Assembly (NCBI RefSeq): GCF_000802185.1
Contig: NZ_KN676117.1
Coordinates: 26,457 to 66,370, forward strand
DNA: 39,914 nt
Origin: Belnapia sp. F-4-1
GTDB taxonomy: Bacteria > Pseudomonadota > Alphaproteobacteria > Acetobacterales > Acetobacteraceae
Direction: 5' to 3'
A model generated the notes under the pieces. It was given only the letters and a program-made list of their open reading frames with translations. It made no database searches and had not been told where the DNA came from. Below are positions 31,451 to 39,914 of this stretch, piece after piece. Position numbers and translations under genes: made by a program. Position 1 is the first letter of the stretch; each line of letters starts with the position of its first letter.

Positions 31451-32308
31451 CTACGCCGGCGGGGTGCCGGCGCGGGCTTGCGCCTTGCGCCGTTGCTCGA
31501 GCACCGCGGCCTGGAAGGCGCGGAACTCGGGGATACGGGCAAAGCGAACAAGGTATCCGCCATAGGTCAGCTCGGCATGGCACGCGGTGCAGACCAGCCA
31601 ACCATGCTCGGGCTTGTTCAGCCCGCGATGGAAGAAGTGGTCATACTCGGCGCCAAGCACCGTCCGGCCTGCTGTGGTGAGAACGGGCACTGCGCGGCAG
31701 CAGGGACATTGGCCACCGAAGGGTTCGGCCGCCACCGCCTTGGCGATGAGGCTTCTGCCGAGATCCGTGAACTCCAGTCGGTTTCCCAGCACCACTTCCT
31801 GTGCGGAGAGCACGAGGAACATCAGGTCAGCGTTATGCCGCTCGAGTGTGTCGATGCGGCGATGCAGCTGCTGGAACTGCTGGGCGAGGTGCACCAGCAG
31901 CGGGTCTTGGCCCGCGGCGGGAAGGCCGGCGCGCCGCTCGATGGCGGCGCGGACGACCGTGTTGCACCAGAGATGGAACTGCGGCGAGAGGTAGCGGGCA
32001 TAGGACAGCGCGAGCTGCCAATGCGCCCAGGTCCCGCCGTGGCGACCACGGAGCGTGGCGACGAAGCCGTCGTGGTCGGTGCGGATAATGCCGTCCAGGA
32101 CGGCATTATCGACGGCCGGGTCTTCGAATTCGGTCCAATGGACCCTGGCATGCGCGCGAAAGCGCTGGGTCTCATCGAGGATCAGCCAGTCGGTCGGACG
32201 CCGGTTGTCCGGCCGCCCTGCCGCCTGCCACATGTCGGTCAGGCTGAGCATGGCGCCGCGGAGGCGGATCGGCGTGCCGTGGTAGCTGAGGGTGTTGATG
32301 GGGGTCAT
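31451..32308 (-). CDS. KilA-N domain protein with C-terminal HNH/zinc-like domain
   Basis: A 285-aa protein. Residues about 1-125 form a KilA-N domain, the DNA-binding module of phage and plasmid proteins: IRLRGAMLSLTDMWQAAGRP, DNRRPTDWL, WAHWQLALSYARYLSPQFHL. A short coiled coil follows (about 138-165). The C-terminal domain has CPCC at 201-204, YDHFFHRGLNKPEHGW with DH at 223-224, and CTACH at 240-244, a Cys4 zinc-knuckle arrangement around a DH pair, like HNH endonucleases. The ATG is preceded by TTGGAGATC and a strong terminator follows the gene. A DNA-binding nuclease or anti-repressor role is likely; cleavage is not shown. Confidence 0.8.
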   Translation of the reverse strand: MTPINTLSYHGTPIRLRGAMLSLTDMWQAAGRPDNRRPTDWLILDETQRFRAHARVHWTEFEDPAVDNAVLDGIIRTDHDGFVATLRGRHGGTWAHWQLALSYARYLSPQFHLWCNTVVRAAIERRAGLPAAGQDPLLVHLAQQFQQLHRRIDTLERHNADLMFLVLSAQEVVLGNRLEFTDLGRSLIAKAVAAEPFGGQCPCCRAVPVLTTAGRTVLGAEYDHFFHRGLNKPEHGWLVCTACHAELTYGGYLVRFARIPEFRAFQAAVLEQRRKAQARAGTPPA

Positions 32309-33592
32309 GCGATCTCCAACACGGGGTTCCGGCCTTGCTCAAGGGGCCGCGACGGTCGGCTCGGAGCTGCCGAGACGGGTTGGAGGGGCTGGGGTGGGCG
32401 CTGGGCTGGCCGGGTGCGAGACCGCGGCCGGCCCAACGGATCCGGCGCCGGCATGGCGCGGCAGGCGGCTGTATGCCAGCGGATGGCTGGCAGTCTCGGT
32501 TACCGCTGGTCGTCGCTGCCCCCATGCCACCGCTGGCAAGGGAGGGTTCGCAGAAGCGGCCGGCTCAGTGCCGGATGCGCGGCGGCGGGCGGCCATGGCG
32601 CTGAGGGCAGCACCAGGGCAATCGGCCTGGCAGTGAGGACCAGAGGGACGAGAGGCCGATGACCCGACCCTGAGCCCCATCAGGGGCGGCGCGGGATGGC
32701 TGCCGGGCATCCGCTGGAATGCATCGGGACAACCCATAGCCGGCCGGCTTGTGCTCGACCCTCGGGAATGGATGATGCGCGATGCTGCCAGGGGAGCGAG
32801 GGTGCCGGCGGGGCCTTGCCTCTCGTCCACCACAGATGGGGTTGCCACCATTTATTTTCAATGTCGCAACGAAAAGAAGGCATATTTGCATGGACGGGAA
32901 TGCCTGCCGCTGAGGCCCGTTCGGCCCGGGATGGCGCCCGTCATGCTGACGCAAAGCCACGACGGAAGGGCGCAGCCCAGGTTCGCACCCTCCCCGCGCG
33001 CGAGGGAAATGGTGCGCACCCCCTGCGCACCTCCCCATCCCCTGCGCACCTTGGGTTTCTTCCGCGGCGGGTGGCTGAGGAGCTCGTCAGTCCATCCGGC
33101 TGGCGAAAGGCGGCTTGCCGGCCGCCTTGGACAGAGCCAGCGCCACGGGTACGCACCGCCCCCGCGCGCGAGGAAAATGCTGCGTACCCCCTGCGTACCG
33201 GCCGCTTTCACGTGCAGTACGACGGCACGATGCCAGTGACGGCCGTCTCCAGCCCTATTGCCCCGGTTGTCAAACAGCAGGCCCCGGTCCGCCCGACAGC
33301 GCAGGCCTCCTACCTTCCACGGTCAGGTAAGGCTCGAGCCCGGCTTTCAGAGCCCGGGCGGATAGCCAGGTTCGGTTCCCCCATCTGACGCGACCGACAA
33401 GTCGGTGATGGTGATGGGCGGTACGCGGCTTGCCCGGCTGGGGCAGGTACCACTCTGTCAGCGTGGTTCCGGGCCTTGTCTCACGGCCCCAACGACAAGG
33501 GCAGCAGCCTCAGCAAGCCGCAGCACTACCGCCATGGATTGCGATAGTATCCGTCTCCTGTCCGCTCGCCGATGCCCAGGGACCGACCGCCA
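32309..33592. other. Long region without a convincing gene
   Basis: Several long open frames exist on both strands but are low in protein-like character, lack good starts and contradict one another. The notable content is a set of inverted and direct repeats at 32980-33199. At 33549, CGATAGTATCC may belong to a promoter for the following HTH gene. Confidence 0.5.
32980..33199. repeat. Duplicated block with GTGCGCAC/GGTACGCA-type inverted repeats
   Basis: Two similar blocks of about 52 bp. Block 1 (32980-33031): GGTTCGCACC, CCCGCGCGCGAGG, GGTGCGCACC, CTGCGCACC, with another CCTGCGCACC at 33041. Block 2 (33148-33199): GGTACGCACC, CCCGCGCGCGAGG, TGCGTACC twice. In block 2 GGTACGCA and TGCGTACC form an 8-bp stem. 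The second-position changes (GTAC against GCAC) are matched on both arms, as in conserved protein-binding sites or RNA stems. Confidence 0.6.
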
Positions 33593-34054
33593 ATGGCTCT
33601 CTCCACTCTGCAATGGGCCGATCTTCGGATTAGGTACCAAGCCGGGATCGCCACACGAAGCCTGGCCAGGATCTATGCGGTGGACGAGAGCACCATCCGG
33701 GAGAAGGCCAGGCGCTTCGGCTGGCAGCGCGATCCGGCGGGCGATCGCCATGACACGGGCGATCCCCACACCGCACGGCAGGCTGAAGCCGAAGCTGACG
33801 ATGGGCTGGGAGGTGCGGGAACACCCGCCGGCGGTTCCGGGCGCCAGACCCGAGCTGATCGGCGTGACGCCAAGCAGCGGCGCTTTGACGAGCTGGCCGC
33901 GATCCTCAAGGTTGCCCTGTCTGAGCCAGTCGCAGGCGATGCCCTGGCGGCTGAGCGCCGGGCGCAGGCGTTGGCCGCCGTAAGGGCCGAAGGCGGCATG
34001 GTGGCAGCGCTTTCGAAAGCGTCAAAGCTCGTGCGCAGCATTGCCGCAGGCTGA
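33593..34054 (+). CDS. HTH protein, terminase-small-subunit-like
   Basis: A 153-aa protein. The N-terminal HTH (about 1-45) reads ADLRIRYQAGIATRSLARIY, AVDESTIREKARRFGWQRDP, the pattern of phage terminase small subunits and related DNA-recognition domains. A hydrophilic, probably disordered middle is followed by a helical C-terminus rich in Ala and Arg. ATG 33593 gives the domain its usual start; ATG 33572, seven codons earlier, is also possible. No large terminase lies next to it, although a possible fragment occurs at 28271. The terminase role is inference from the HTH type. Confidence 0.5.
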   Translation: MALSTLQWADLRIRYQAGIATRSLARIYAVDESTIREKARRFGWQRDPAGDRHDTGDPHTARQAEAEADDGLGGAGTPAGGSGRQTRADRRDAKQRRFDELAAILKVALSEPVAGDALAAERRAQALAAVRAEGGMVAALSKASKLVRSIAAG

Positions 34055-35075
34055 CTGCCCCGTATCGGATCCAGGCTGCCCCCTGCCCTCTAGCCCCCGA
34101 TACGCCGGGGCTGGACCTCGCATGCGCATAAGCCGGTGCGCGAGGAGCCAGAGGCAGCGCTAATTCAAAAGTCATGAACGGGCCCACGCTTCCGAATCTG
34201 CCCGGCGCTACGGCTAGCAGTCTCTTGGTGTCGGCCAAAACCACCAGAGAACCTCGAAAGTGCGAAAAATCGGGCAAAATTTACTGCAACATCGGAACAT
34301 ATTCGAAAACGCATGCGCTGCCCGACCAAGCCTTATTGCGTCCCGCGAGCGCGGGGGTGATGAGGCGGTACCCAACCCAAGGTGAGTGTTCATGGACTGA
34401 CTTTGGGTTGGCGGAACACGTCAAAATCGCGGGTGCTGTCCACCACATCCTGTTGCGTCCCGCGGAGGCAGCTGCGCTGGCCTGCCTGAGTTCCAGAGTG
34501 GAGTCGTGACCGACGTTGCGGCGATGAACTTGTAGCTTGACAGAGATAGCATTTTATGCTGACGGATGGAAAGGTGGTGGACGGCGGGGAGAGGCTCCCT
34601 TTTGAGGGGAAATCTGTTCAGCGTGACGGCATGGAGCCGGCGGAGCCACGTCTGATTGCTGGCATCGCGGAACTTTCTGGCCGGGGTCACCCGGTCGGCC
34701 GCCTTGGGACAACCCCAAGACCCGCGGAGATCATGTGACGGTGCTCGTTCGCCCCCGGCCATACCAGCGACCAAGGCGAGCAGGGGCTTTTCGAGGCCCC
34801 ATCCTGCTTGCGCGTCAGCCCAGGGGCCAAAGCGAAGCTTCGTTGCTGGAGTTGGCAAGATCTTACGATCCGGATGAACTCACATCCTCCGACTGCCATG
34901 AGCAGCCAGATCTTTCGTTCACCCGACAATGCCTGTCCCTGCCAGCGCAGGTGCACAAGGAAGCCCTGGGCGGTTTCATAGTGCCCACAGTCGCTCCGCA
35001 CTTGGCAAGTATCATCCGTGGCTTGCTTGTCTCGGGACCGTGCACCTGGATAAGCTCCCGTCAGGAGGCGCCCTC
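34055..35075. other. Long region without a recognised gene
   Basis: Holds an 8-bp inverted repeat (CGTATCGG 34061 with CCGATACG 34097). The AT-richer stretch 34255-34330 and frames on both strands such as 34556-34738 lack recognisable motifs. The last 30 bp contain the antitoxin ribosome binding site. Confidence 0.45.
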
Positions 35076-35327
35076 ATGCCCGATACCGTCCCCGTAACAA
35101 TTGAAGTCGAGCCCGGTGCTGCTGCGGCCCTCGGCGACCCGCGCACGCGTGCCGCCATGGGCCGCTTGGTAAGCCGAGTGCTCAACCCACGGCCCGACCC
35201 GAGCGAGCTGGCGCAGGCGATCACCGCGGCCAAGGCCGAGGGGCGCGCCGCCGGCCTGACGGACACCGACATTGATGCCGAGCTCGCAGCCTACAATGCG
35301 GAGCGCCGCGACAGCCCCTCGGCGTGA
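35076..35327 (+). CDS. Probable antitoxin of a PIN-type toxin-antitoxin pair
   Basis: An 83-aa acidic, helical protein: MPDTVPVTIEVEPGAAAALG, DPRTRAAMGRLVSRVLNPRP, then SELAQAITAAKAEGRAAGLT, DTDIDAELAAYNAERRDS. The ending resembles VapB- or Phd-like antitoxins that wrap the toxin with an acidic helix (D-x-D-I-D-A-E-L). ATG 35076 follows TCAGGAGGC. The stop TGA overlaps the GTG start of the toxin (GTGA), so translation is coupled, as is usual for such pairs. It is expected to neutralise the PIN toxin and repress the operon. Confidence 0.7.
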   Translation: MPDTVPVTIEVEPGAAAALGDPRTRAAMGRLVSRVLNPRPDPSELAQAITAAKAEGRAAGLTDTDIDAELAAYNAERRDSPSA

Positions 35328-35734
35328 TCGTCTTCGACGCCTCGGCCGTGGTGAGTGCCGCGCTACGTGAGGACAGCGTACCCGAGCGGGCGCTGCTGCG
35401 CGCAGAGGAGACTGACGTCTTCGCCCTCTCATCCGAGGTCGACGCCGAAATCGCCAGCGTGCTCGATCGGCCGCGCTTCGCAACGGCCGTCTCGGCGGCG
35501 CGGCGGACGCGCATCCTCGATGTCCTGCGCGGCGGTGCGGTGTGGTTCACCCCGTCTGAGCGCGTGGCAGACTGCCGTGATGCGAAGGACAACAAGTACC
35601 TTGAACTCGCCCTCGCGTCCGGCGCCTGGGTCATCGTCAGCGGCGATGCCGACCTGCTCGTGCTGCACCCTTGGCGTGGCGTGCGGATCCTGCGGCCGGT
35701 GGACTACCTTGCGGATGTCACTAGAGGCGCATGA
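35324..35734 (+). CDS. PIN-domain toxin (putative TA toxin, COG1569-like)
   Basis: Predicted ribonuclease toxin of 136 aa. PIN-domain acidic residues are visible: Asp in IVFDASAVVSAAL, Glu in SSEVDAEIASVLDRP, DCRDAKDNKYLELALAS (the D-x-x-D core of this branch) and Asp in VIVSGDADLLVL. The C-terminal WRGVRILRPVDYL is the usual end of the putative-toxin PIN family. It would cleave RNA with Mg2+ when free of antitoxin. It starts with GTG inside the antitoxin stop codon. Confidence 0.85.
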   Translation: MIVFDASAVVSAALREDSVPERALLRAEETDVFALSSEVDAEIASVLDRPRFATAVSAARRTRILDVLRGGAVWFTPSERVADCRDAKDNKYLELALASGAWVIVSGDADLLVLHPWRGVRILRPVDYLADVTRGA

Positions 35735-35890
35735 CCTGATCCGTCCGGATATCGGCTCCCCTGCCCTGCCCGACGCTGTCGCTCCCATGCGAGGAACGCG
35801 GCCAAGGCGCTTCAGCATGACCGCCGCAATAGACATGGTAATGGCAGCGGGTAGCGGCCGTCGTGGTCCCGCTTATGGTACGCTCCGCTC

Positions 35891-36592
35891 ATGGAACACG
35901 CCGAACTGCCCTCGCTTCCCGCCTCCGCGCGCCTGCCCTGGGACTTCCATCCCGCGCTGACCGAAGAGCGGCTGCGGATCTGCGCCAGAATGCTCGCCAA
36001 TGCCCGGCGCGATGCGCTGGCCATGGCCAGCTACGAGCTGGGCGATGACCCCTGGTCGGTCGGCTGCCGGGCCTTCGCCTTCGGTCGGCACCGGCTGGAG
36101 CGGGCCGCCAGCTCGGGCGACTATCCCTGGCTCGAGGTGCTAGACGACAGCGCCCACTTCGTCTTCGTCATCGGCGGGGACGGCAACGGGGTGCCCGTGC
36201 GCTTCTACCGCGGTGCCGCCGAGGAGCCGACCGAGCGCACCCTCAAGCGGCAGGAGGTCGAGGTCCAGCAGCTCTCCCTGGCGCTGGGCGAGGCGGCGGC
36301 CGAGGGGCTGGCCTTCCGCCTGGCGGTCGAGACCGACGGCGCTGGCCGGGTGGACCGGGTGGTGTTCCTGGCGCTGCGCGGCGAGGACCGGGTCGAGTGC
36401 TTCTGGCCGGTGCCACTGGAGCTGCCGGCCGCGGCGGCCGCCGGCAGCGGGGTCCAGCTGCGGCTGATCGCCGATGACGGCTATGCCGGGCCCGACGGGA
36501 CCCCCAGCCGTCCGGCCCCCCTGCCCGCTGCGCTGCCGCGCCGCAAGCCGGCGGCCAGCAACCCGCAGCGGCCACAGACCACCCTGTTCTAG
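35891..36592 (+). CDS. Hypothetical protein upstream of helicase
   Basis: A 233-aa soluble protein. Opening: LPWDFHPALTEERLRICARM, LANARRDALAMASYELGDDP, then beta-rich sequence (HFVFVIGGDGNGVPVRFYRG, RVVFLALRGEDRVECFWPVP) and a Pro/Arg-rich disordered tail ending QRPQTTLF, which resembles a PCNA/beta-clamp-type QxxxLF end. It lies 23 bp before the helicase gene on the same strand, so the two are probably one operon. The family is unknown; a DNA-metabolism role is suggested by context only. Confidence 0.7.
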   Translation: MEHAELPSLPASARLPWDFHPALTEERLRICARMLANARRDALAMASYELGDDPWSVGCRAFAFGRHRLERAASSGDYPWLEVLDDSAHFVFVIGGDGNGVPVRFYRGAAEEPTERTLKRQEVEVQQLSLALGEAAAEGLAFRLAVETDGAGRVDRVVFLALRGEDRVECFWPVPLELPAAAAAGSGVQLRLIADDGYAGPDGTPSRPAPLPAALPRRKPAASNPQRPQTTLF

Positions 36593-36615
36593 CCACGCCT
36601 GCCGAGACATCTCCC

Positions 36616-38688
36616 ATGTCCGCGCATCTCGCGCCCTTGAACCCGGCGCAGCGCGCCGCGGCAATCGCGCCGGCGCCCGTGCTGGTGCTGGCGGGTGCCG
36701 GCTCGGGCAAAACCGAGACGCTGATCCGGCGGGTGGCCAACCTCATCCTGAGCGGCGAGGCGCCAGATCGCCTGCTCTGCATCACCTTCACCGCCAAGGC
36801 CGCCGGCGAGATGCGGAGCCGGCTTGCGGCTCTCCTCGGGCCGGAGCGGACACCGCGCTGGGTCGGCACCTTTCATGCGGTCATGGCCCGACTGCTGATC
36901 GAGGACGGCGCCGGCGTTCCCGGTCTGCCCCGCGGTTTCGCCATCCTGGGCCAGGGCGATGCCCGGGAGCTGCTGATGCAGGCCGCCGGCATCCAGGACC
37001 GGAAGGCGGCCGGCTTGATGCAGGAAGCGGTTTCACTGCTGAAGAATGGACTGGTGACTGATCCCCGCCGGCTGCCGCGCTCCTCGGCGCTGAGTCGGTT
37101 CGAGCCGGAGGTGCTGGCACAGGCCGCGGCCGTGCTTCCGGCTTACCGGTCGGTGCTGGCGGGACGGCAGGCGTTGGACTTCGACGACCTGATCGCCCTG
37201 CCGGTCGCGGCCATGCAGGCCGATCCGGCGCTGGCGGCGCATTGGTCCCTGCGTTGGGCGGAGATCCTGGTCGACGAGTACCAGGACACCAACCATGCCC
37301 AGCATGCGCTGGTGCGCCTGCTGGCCGGCAAGCCCGGCCGGGTCTTTGCCGTGGGCGACGACCTGTAGGCAATCTATGGCTGGCGCGGCGCCGACGTGAC
37401 GCATATCCGGCGCTTCGGGAGGGACTACCGGGCCGCTCCCCCTGCCCTCAAGCTCGAGACTAACTACCGGTCGACCCCGACGATCCTCCGCGCCGCCAAC
37501 GCGATCGCCGCGGAAGACCCGGAGGCGCTGCCGAAGATCCTGCGCCCGGCTGATCCGAAGGCCCCGCCCGGCCCCTCGATCACCATCTGGGAAGCCCCGA
37601 CCGCGGAGGATGAGGGCCGCGGTGTCTTGACCTGGCTGCAGGCGCTGCGGCGACGACAGCCGGAGCTGCTCTGGCGCGCGTGCGCGGTGCTGGTCCGGGC
37701 TGGCTTCGTAGCAGAACCGATTCTGGCCGCCCTGCGCCAAGCGAACGTGCCGATGCGGCTTGTGACCGACCGGGAGCCCGAGCCGCCGAAGGAGGTCCTG
37801 GCCGTCATAGCCTGGCTAAGGCTGGCGATGAGCCGTGGCCGCGGCGGCAAGCCCGGAGCCCCTGTCTGGGATCCCGCTGCCGATGATGCCTTCCGCCGGG
37901 CTTGCGCCTTTCCGGCGCGCGGCATCGGCGGGACGGTGTTCGGGCGGTTGCGTGAGCACGCCACGGAGCGGGGTCTCGCCCTAGCCGCGGCCGTGGGGAC
38001 GCTGCCTGCCACACCGGCAGAGCGGCAGGGGCTCGAGGCCGTGCTGGGCGTGGCCGGCGAGATCGCGGACGGTGTGGCTCGCCGGAAGCTCGGTCCGGCT
38101 GATGCACTGCGGCTGGCGGCCGAGGCCAGCGAGCTCGCGGAGCGGCTGGGCCCGGACGGCAGGCTTGGCAATGCCTGGACGGCCGCGCTGCGGGCGGCGG
38201 AGCAAGTCGGCAGCGTGGCGGCCTACTGCGACGGGGCCGCGCTCGGTACCATGCCCGGCGAAGCCGAGCCCGCCGACGCCGTGCAGGTGCTGACGCTGCA
38301 CCGGGCCAAGGGGTTGGAGTTCGACCATGTGTTGCTGGCGGGGCTCGAGGAGGGCGTCTGGCCAAACTGGCAGGCGGAGCAGCAGGGCGCGATTGCCGAG
38401 GAACGCCGGCTTTTCTATGTCGGCGTCACCCGGGCCCGGCATTCGCTGCGGCTGAGTTGGGTCCGGCACCGCCGCGACTGGGCCGCCAAGCCATCACGCT
38501 TCCTGGCGGAGATCCCGAAGGCGCTGACCGGGGCCGGCACGGCGTCCTGGCAAGCCAAGGGTTCCGGGCCGGCCAGCCGCACCGCAGCCGGTCGGCCAGC
38601 TCGGCCGGTGAAGCCACCTTCCCAAGCCGAGACGGACCGATTGGTCGTCGAGTTCACGGCCCGCAAGGCGGCGAAGGCGCCACGGTGA
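36616..38688 (+). pseudogene. UvrD/Rep-type DNA helicase interrupted by one amber codon
   Basis: A 690-codon SF1 helicase frame: Q motif LNPAQRAA, Walker A AGAGSGKTETLI, motif Ia ITFTAKAAGEM, Walker B VDEYQDTN, motif III GDDL*AIYGWRGAD, motif IV ETNYRSTPTILRAANAI, motif V VQVLTLHRAKGLEFDHVLLAG and motif VI YVGVTRARHSLRLSW. At 37366 a TAG replaces the expected CAG (Q in DDLQAIYGW), a single C to T change; the frame is otherwise open on both sides. Either the gene is recently inactivated, the base is a sequencing error, or the amber is suppressed. Without readthrough, neither half has all motifs. Confidence 0.85.
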
Positions 38689-38754
38689 TACCGTGCTTGC
38701 CGGCGCCCGTGCCCGGTCCATCATGTAGCCGGTCCTGGTAGCTGTGGTGATGGC

Positions 38755-39492
38755 CTACGCCGGAGGGGACGTTCCGGTTGCTACTAGCAGCGCATCGTGG
38801 GTGGCTGCCCCTTCGGCCGTGTTGTCGAAGATGCACCAGACCTCGCCGTCGAGGCTGGAGAGTCGGCTCCGCAGCCGGTCGAGATAGGCCTGCGGATAGG
38901 GCGAGTAGTATATGCGCGGCGAGCCGTGCAGCCGGAAGTAGGTCAGCGCCGGCCATCCGCCCGGCTCGGCCGCACGTGGGACCGGGGCCGGATCGGCGGC
39001 GACACGCGCCACGCGGTGCTCAACCAGCACCGCATCGACCTCGTCGGTGAACCAGCTTGGGTGACGCGGCTCGCAAGCCAGGTCACCGGCGAAGCTGTTG
39101 CGCAGATGCCGAAGGCAATCGGCGACGAGGTCTTGCTGAAAGACCAGGCTGGGCGGGAGCTGGATCAGCAGGGGCCCAAGCTTGGGTCCAAGCCGACGGA
39201 CTTCATCCAGGAACCGCGCCAGCGGCTCCGCGATGTTGGCAAGCCTTCGGGTGTGGGTGACTTCTTTCGGCACCTTCACCGCAAACCGGAAGTCCGGTGG
39301 AACACTGGCAGCCCACCGTTCGTAGGTGCTGGGCCGATGCGGCCGGTAGAAGGACGAGTTGATTTCGACGGCCGGGAGGCGTTGGCTATAGCGCTGAAGG
39401 TGGCTGCCTCCCTGAGGAAAGCGGTCAGCCTGCGCTGCCGGGATCGACCAGCCGGCCGTTCCAACCCGCAGCCTCGTCGGCATCACAGTCAT
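38755..39492 (-). CDS. DUF72 family protein (YecE-like)
   Basis: A 245-aa TIM-barrel protein of the DUF72 family. Signatures: RVGTAGWSIP at the start, LPAVEINSSFYRPHRPSTYE, FAVKVPKEVTHTRRL, LLIQLPPSLVF, ACEPRHPSWF, YFRLHGSPRIYYSPY and the C-terminal VWCIFDNTAEGAATHDAL. Its biochemical role is not established. I chose the ATG at 39492 because it overlaps the TGA of the upstream gene as ATGA; a GTG at 39504 and an ATG at 39483 are in frame. It forms an operon with the DUF2161 gene. Confidence 0.9.
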   Translation of the reverse strand: MTVMPTRLRVGTAGWSIPAAQADRFPQGGSHLQRYSQRLPAVEINSSFYRPHRPSTYERWAASVPPDFRFAVKVPKEVTHTRRLANIAEPLARFLDEVRRLGPKLGPLLIQLPPSLVFQQDLVADCLRHLRNSFAGDLACEPRHPSWFTDEVDAVLVEHRVARVAADPAPVPRAAEPGGWPALTYFRLHGSPRIYYSPYPQAYLDRLRSRLSSLDGEVWCIFDNTAEGAATHDALLVATGTSPPA

Positions 39493-39914
39493 TCCCGGAG
39501 CCACCCTGTTGCTGAGTATAACGAGGTCTCCGGGTGCGCTTGGCGTTCTGCAGCCTGCTGTTGCAGAGTGGCCTGACTGCCTGCGACGGTAAGGCCATAC
39601 ACGCCACGCCCGGCGCGCTCGAACCAGCCATACACGTTGCGCAGCAAGATCCGGCCGGCATCGGGCGCGATGGCCTTGATGTCGCGCGGCCGGCGAGGCC
39701 CCTCCTGCAGTGCCGCTGCACAGGCCAGCGCCTGCTGGCGGTAGGCGGTCATGATCGGGGTACGCGAGGCGCCGCCCTGGGTGGGGTCACCGCGGCGCTG
39801 GCGGTGCTCGCGGAGCAGCAAGCTGCGGCGCTTGCGGTTTGGGCGAGGCCGATAGATCGTTGGCTCGGCCAGCACCTCGACCATGTGGCGGACAGGATCG
39901 ACAGCAAGCAGCCC
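39489..39914 (-). CDS. DUF2161 domain protein (PD-(D/E)XK phosphodiesterase-like), partial
   Basis: The reverse frame runs open to the window edge, so the N-terminal half is cut off by the boundary. The visible 141 codons read LLAVDPVRHMVEVLAEPTIY, then RRSLLLREHRQRRGDPTQGG, RTPIMTAYRQQALACAAALQ, GRILLRNVYGWFERAGRGVY, which matches the C-terminal part of DUF2161 proteins (putative nuclease-fold phosphodiesterases with a winged-helix tail). The catalytic PD-(D/E)XK residues would lie outside the window. ATG 39884 is internal and not the real start. The stop overlaps the DUF72 start. Confidence 0.8.
   Translation of the reverse strand, partial: GLLAVDPVRHMVEVLAEPTIYRPRPNRKRRSLLLREHRQRRGDPTQGGASRTPIMTAYRQQALACAAALQEGPRRPRDIKAIAPDAGRILLRNVYGWFERAGRGVYGLTVAGSQATLQQQAAERQAHPETSLYSATGWLRE

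Noticed and set aside
32696-33388. Forward frame with repeated VRT(A/L)PARE(E/G)N(A/G)A motifs
   Set aside because: The repeat comes from the duplicated DNA block and reads in several frames. There is no ribosome binding site and no domain outside the repeat.
34331-34372. CRISPR-repeat-like hairpin (TCCCGCGAGCGCGGGGGTGATGAGG)
   Set aside because: It resembles a type I-E repeat, but occurs once. The second TTGCGTCCCGCG at 34451 lacks the palindrome, there is no regular spacing and no cas gene.
37366-37368. Amber codon as a selenocysteine or pyrrolysine-type recoding site
   Set aside because: The position needs Gln in homologues (CAG to TAG) and no recoding machinery or structure is seen. A mutation is simpler.
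1-39914. tRNA or rRNA genes
   Set aside because: I looked for T-loop (GGTTCRANNCC) and acceptor pairing and for conserved rRNA segments and found none.

Overview
The window is high-GC bacterial DNA with an alphaproteobacterial character. A class I PHA synthase sits with a phasin, there are two CPA1-type antiporters, GC-rich third codon positions dominate, and the insertion sequences are of types common in Acetobacteraceae and Methylobacteriaceae. A Roseomonas-like member of the Acetobacteraceae is my best guess. It rests on overall impression, not on a marker gene; no rRNA or tRNA gene was seen.

Layout. (1) 1-11 kb is a fairly intact metabolic and stress segment: an alpha/beta hydrolase, an acyl-CoA thioesterase followed by methylglyoxal synthase, a phasin and PHA synthase (PhaC) flanking a second alpha/beta hydrolase, a short secreted WGxxGxxG protein, and two cation:proton antiporters. 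(2) 12-22 kb is a mobile-element pile-up: an IS110-family (IS1111-type) element with subterminal inverted repeats and a structured 3' non-coding tail; a small protein made of 12-residue Tyr/Pro repeats; an IS3-family element with a GGGAAAC frameshift site; an IS6-family element that has cut off the start of a Tn3-family tnpA; the divergent tnpR resolvase; a large hybrid histidine kinase whose start codon overlaps the tnpR stop; a decayed IS110 copy lying in a Crp/Fnr-like gene fragment; and an IS5-family (IS427-type) element with 3-bp TAA target duplications. (3) 22-26 kb holds small unknown genes and a tyrosine integrase that has lost most of its N-terminal domain. (4) 26.4-28.3 kb is an animal-type heme peroxidase with an RTX-like C-terminus. 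(5) 28.3-30 kb is a second IS6 copy followed immediately by a perfect 151-bp inverted copy of its own left end, plus further gene remnants. (6) 30.3-35.7 kb is sparse, phage- or plasmid-like DNA: a helix-turn-helix protein with a Pro-rich linker, a KilA-N protein with a zinc/HNH-like tail and a strong terminator, a repeat-rich non-coding stretch, a terminase-small-subunit-like HTH protein and a PIN-domain toxin-antitoxin pair. (7) 35.9-39.9 kb holds an unknown protein beside a UvrD-type helicase interrupted by one amber codon, then overlapping DUF2161 and DUF72 genes on the other strand.

How the genes relate. The PHA genes form one functional group: synthase plus granule coat. Thioesterase and methylglyoxal synthase are probably co-transcribed. 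The tnpR-kinase overlap suggests the kinase travels with, or was captured by, a Tn3-type transposon. Many fragments (HWE kinase tail, Crp head, terminase piece, IS pieces, integrase) show repeated insertion and deletion. I see no single defence or biosynthetic system. The most unusual items are the repeat protein, the RTX-tailed peroxidase, the tnpR/kinase overlap, the KilA-N/HNH fusion and the 151-bp inverted repeat.
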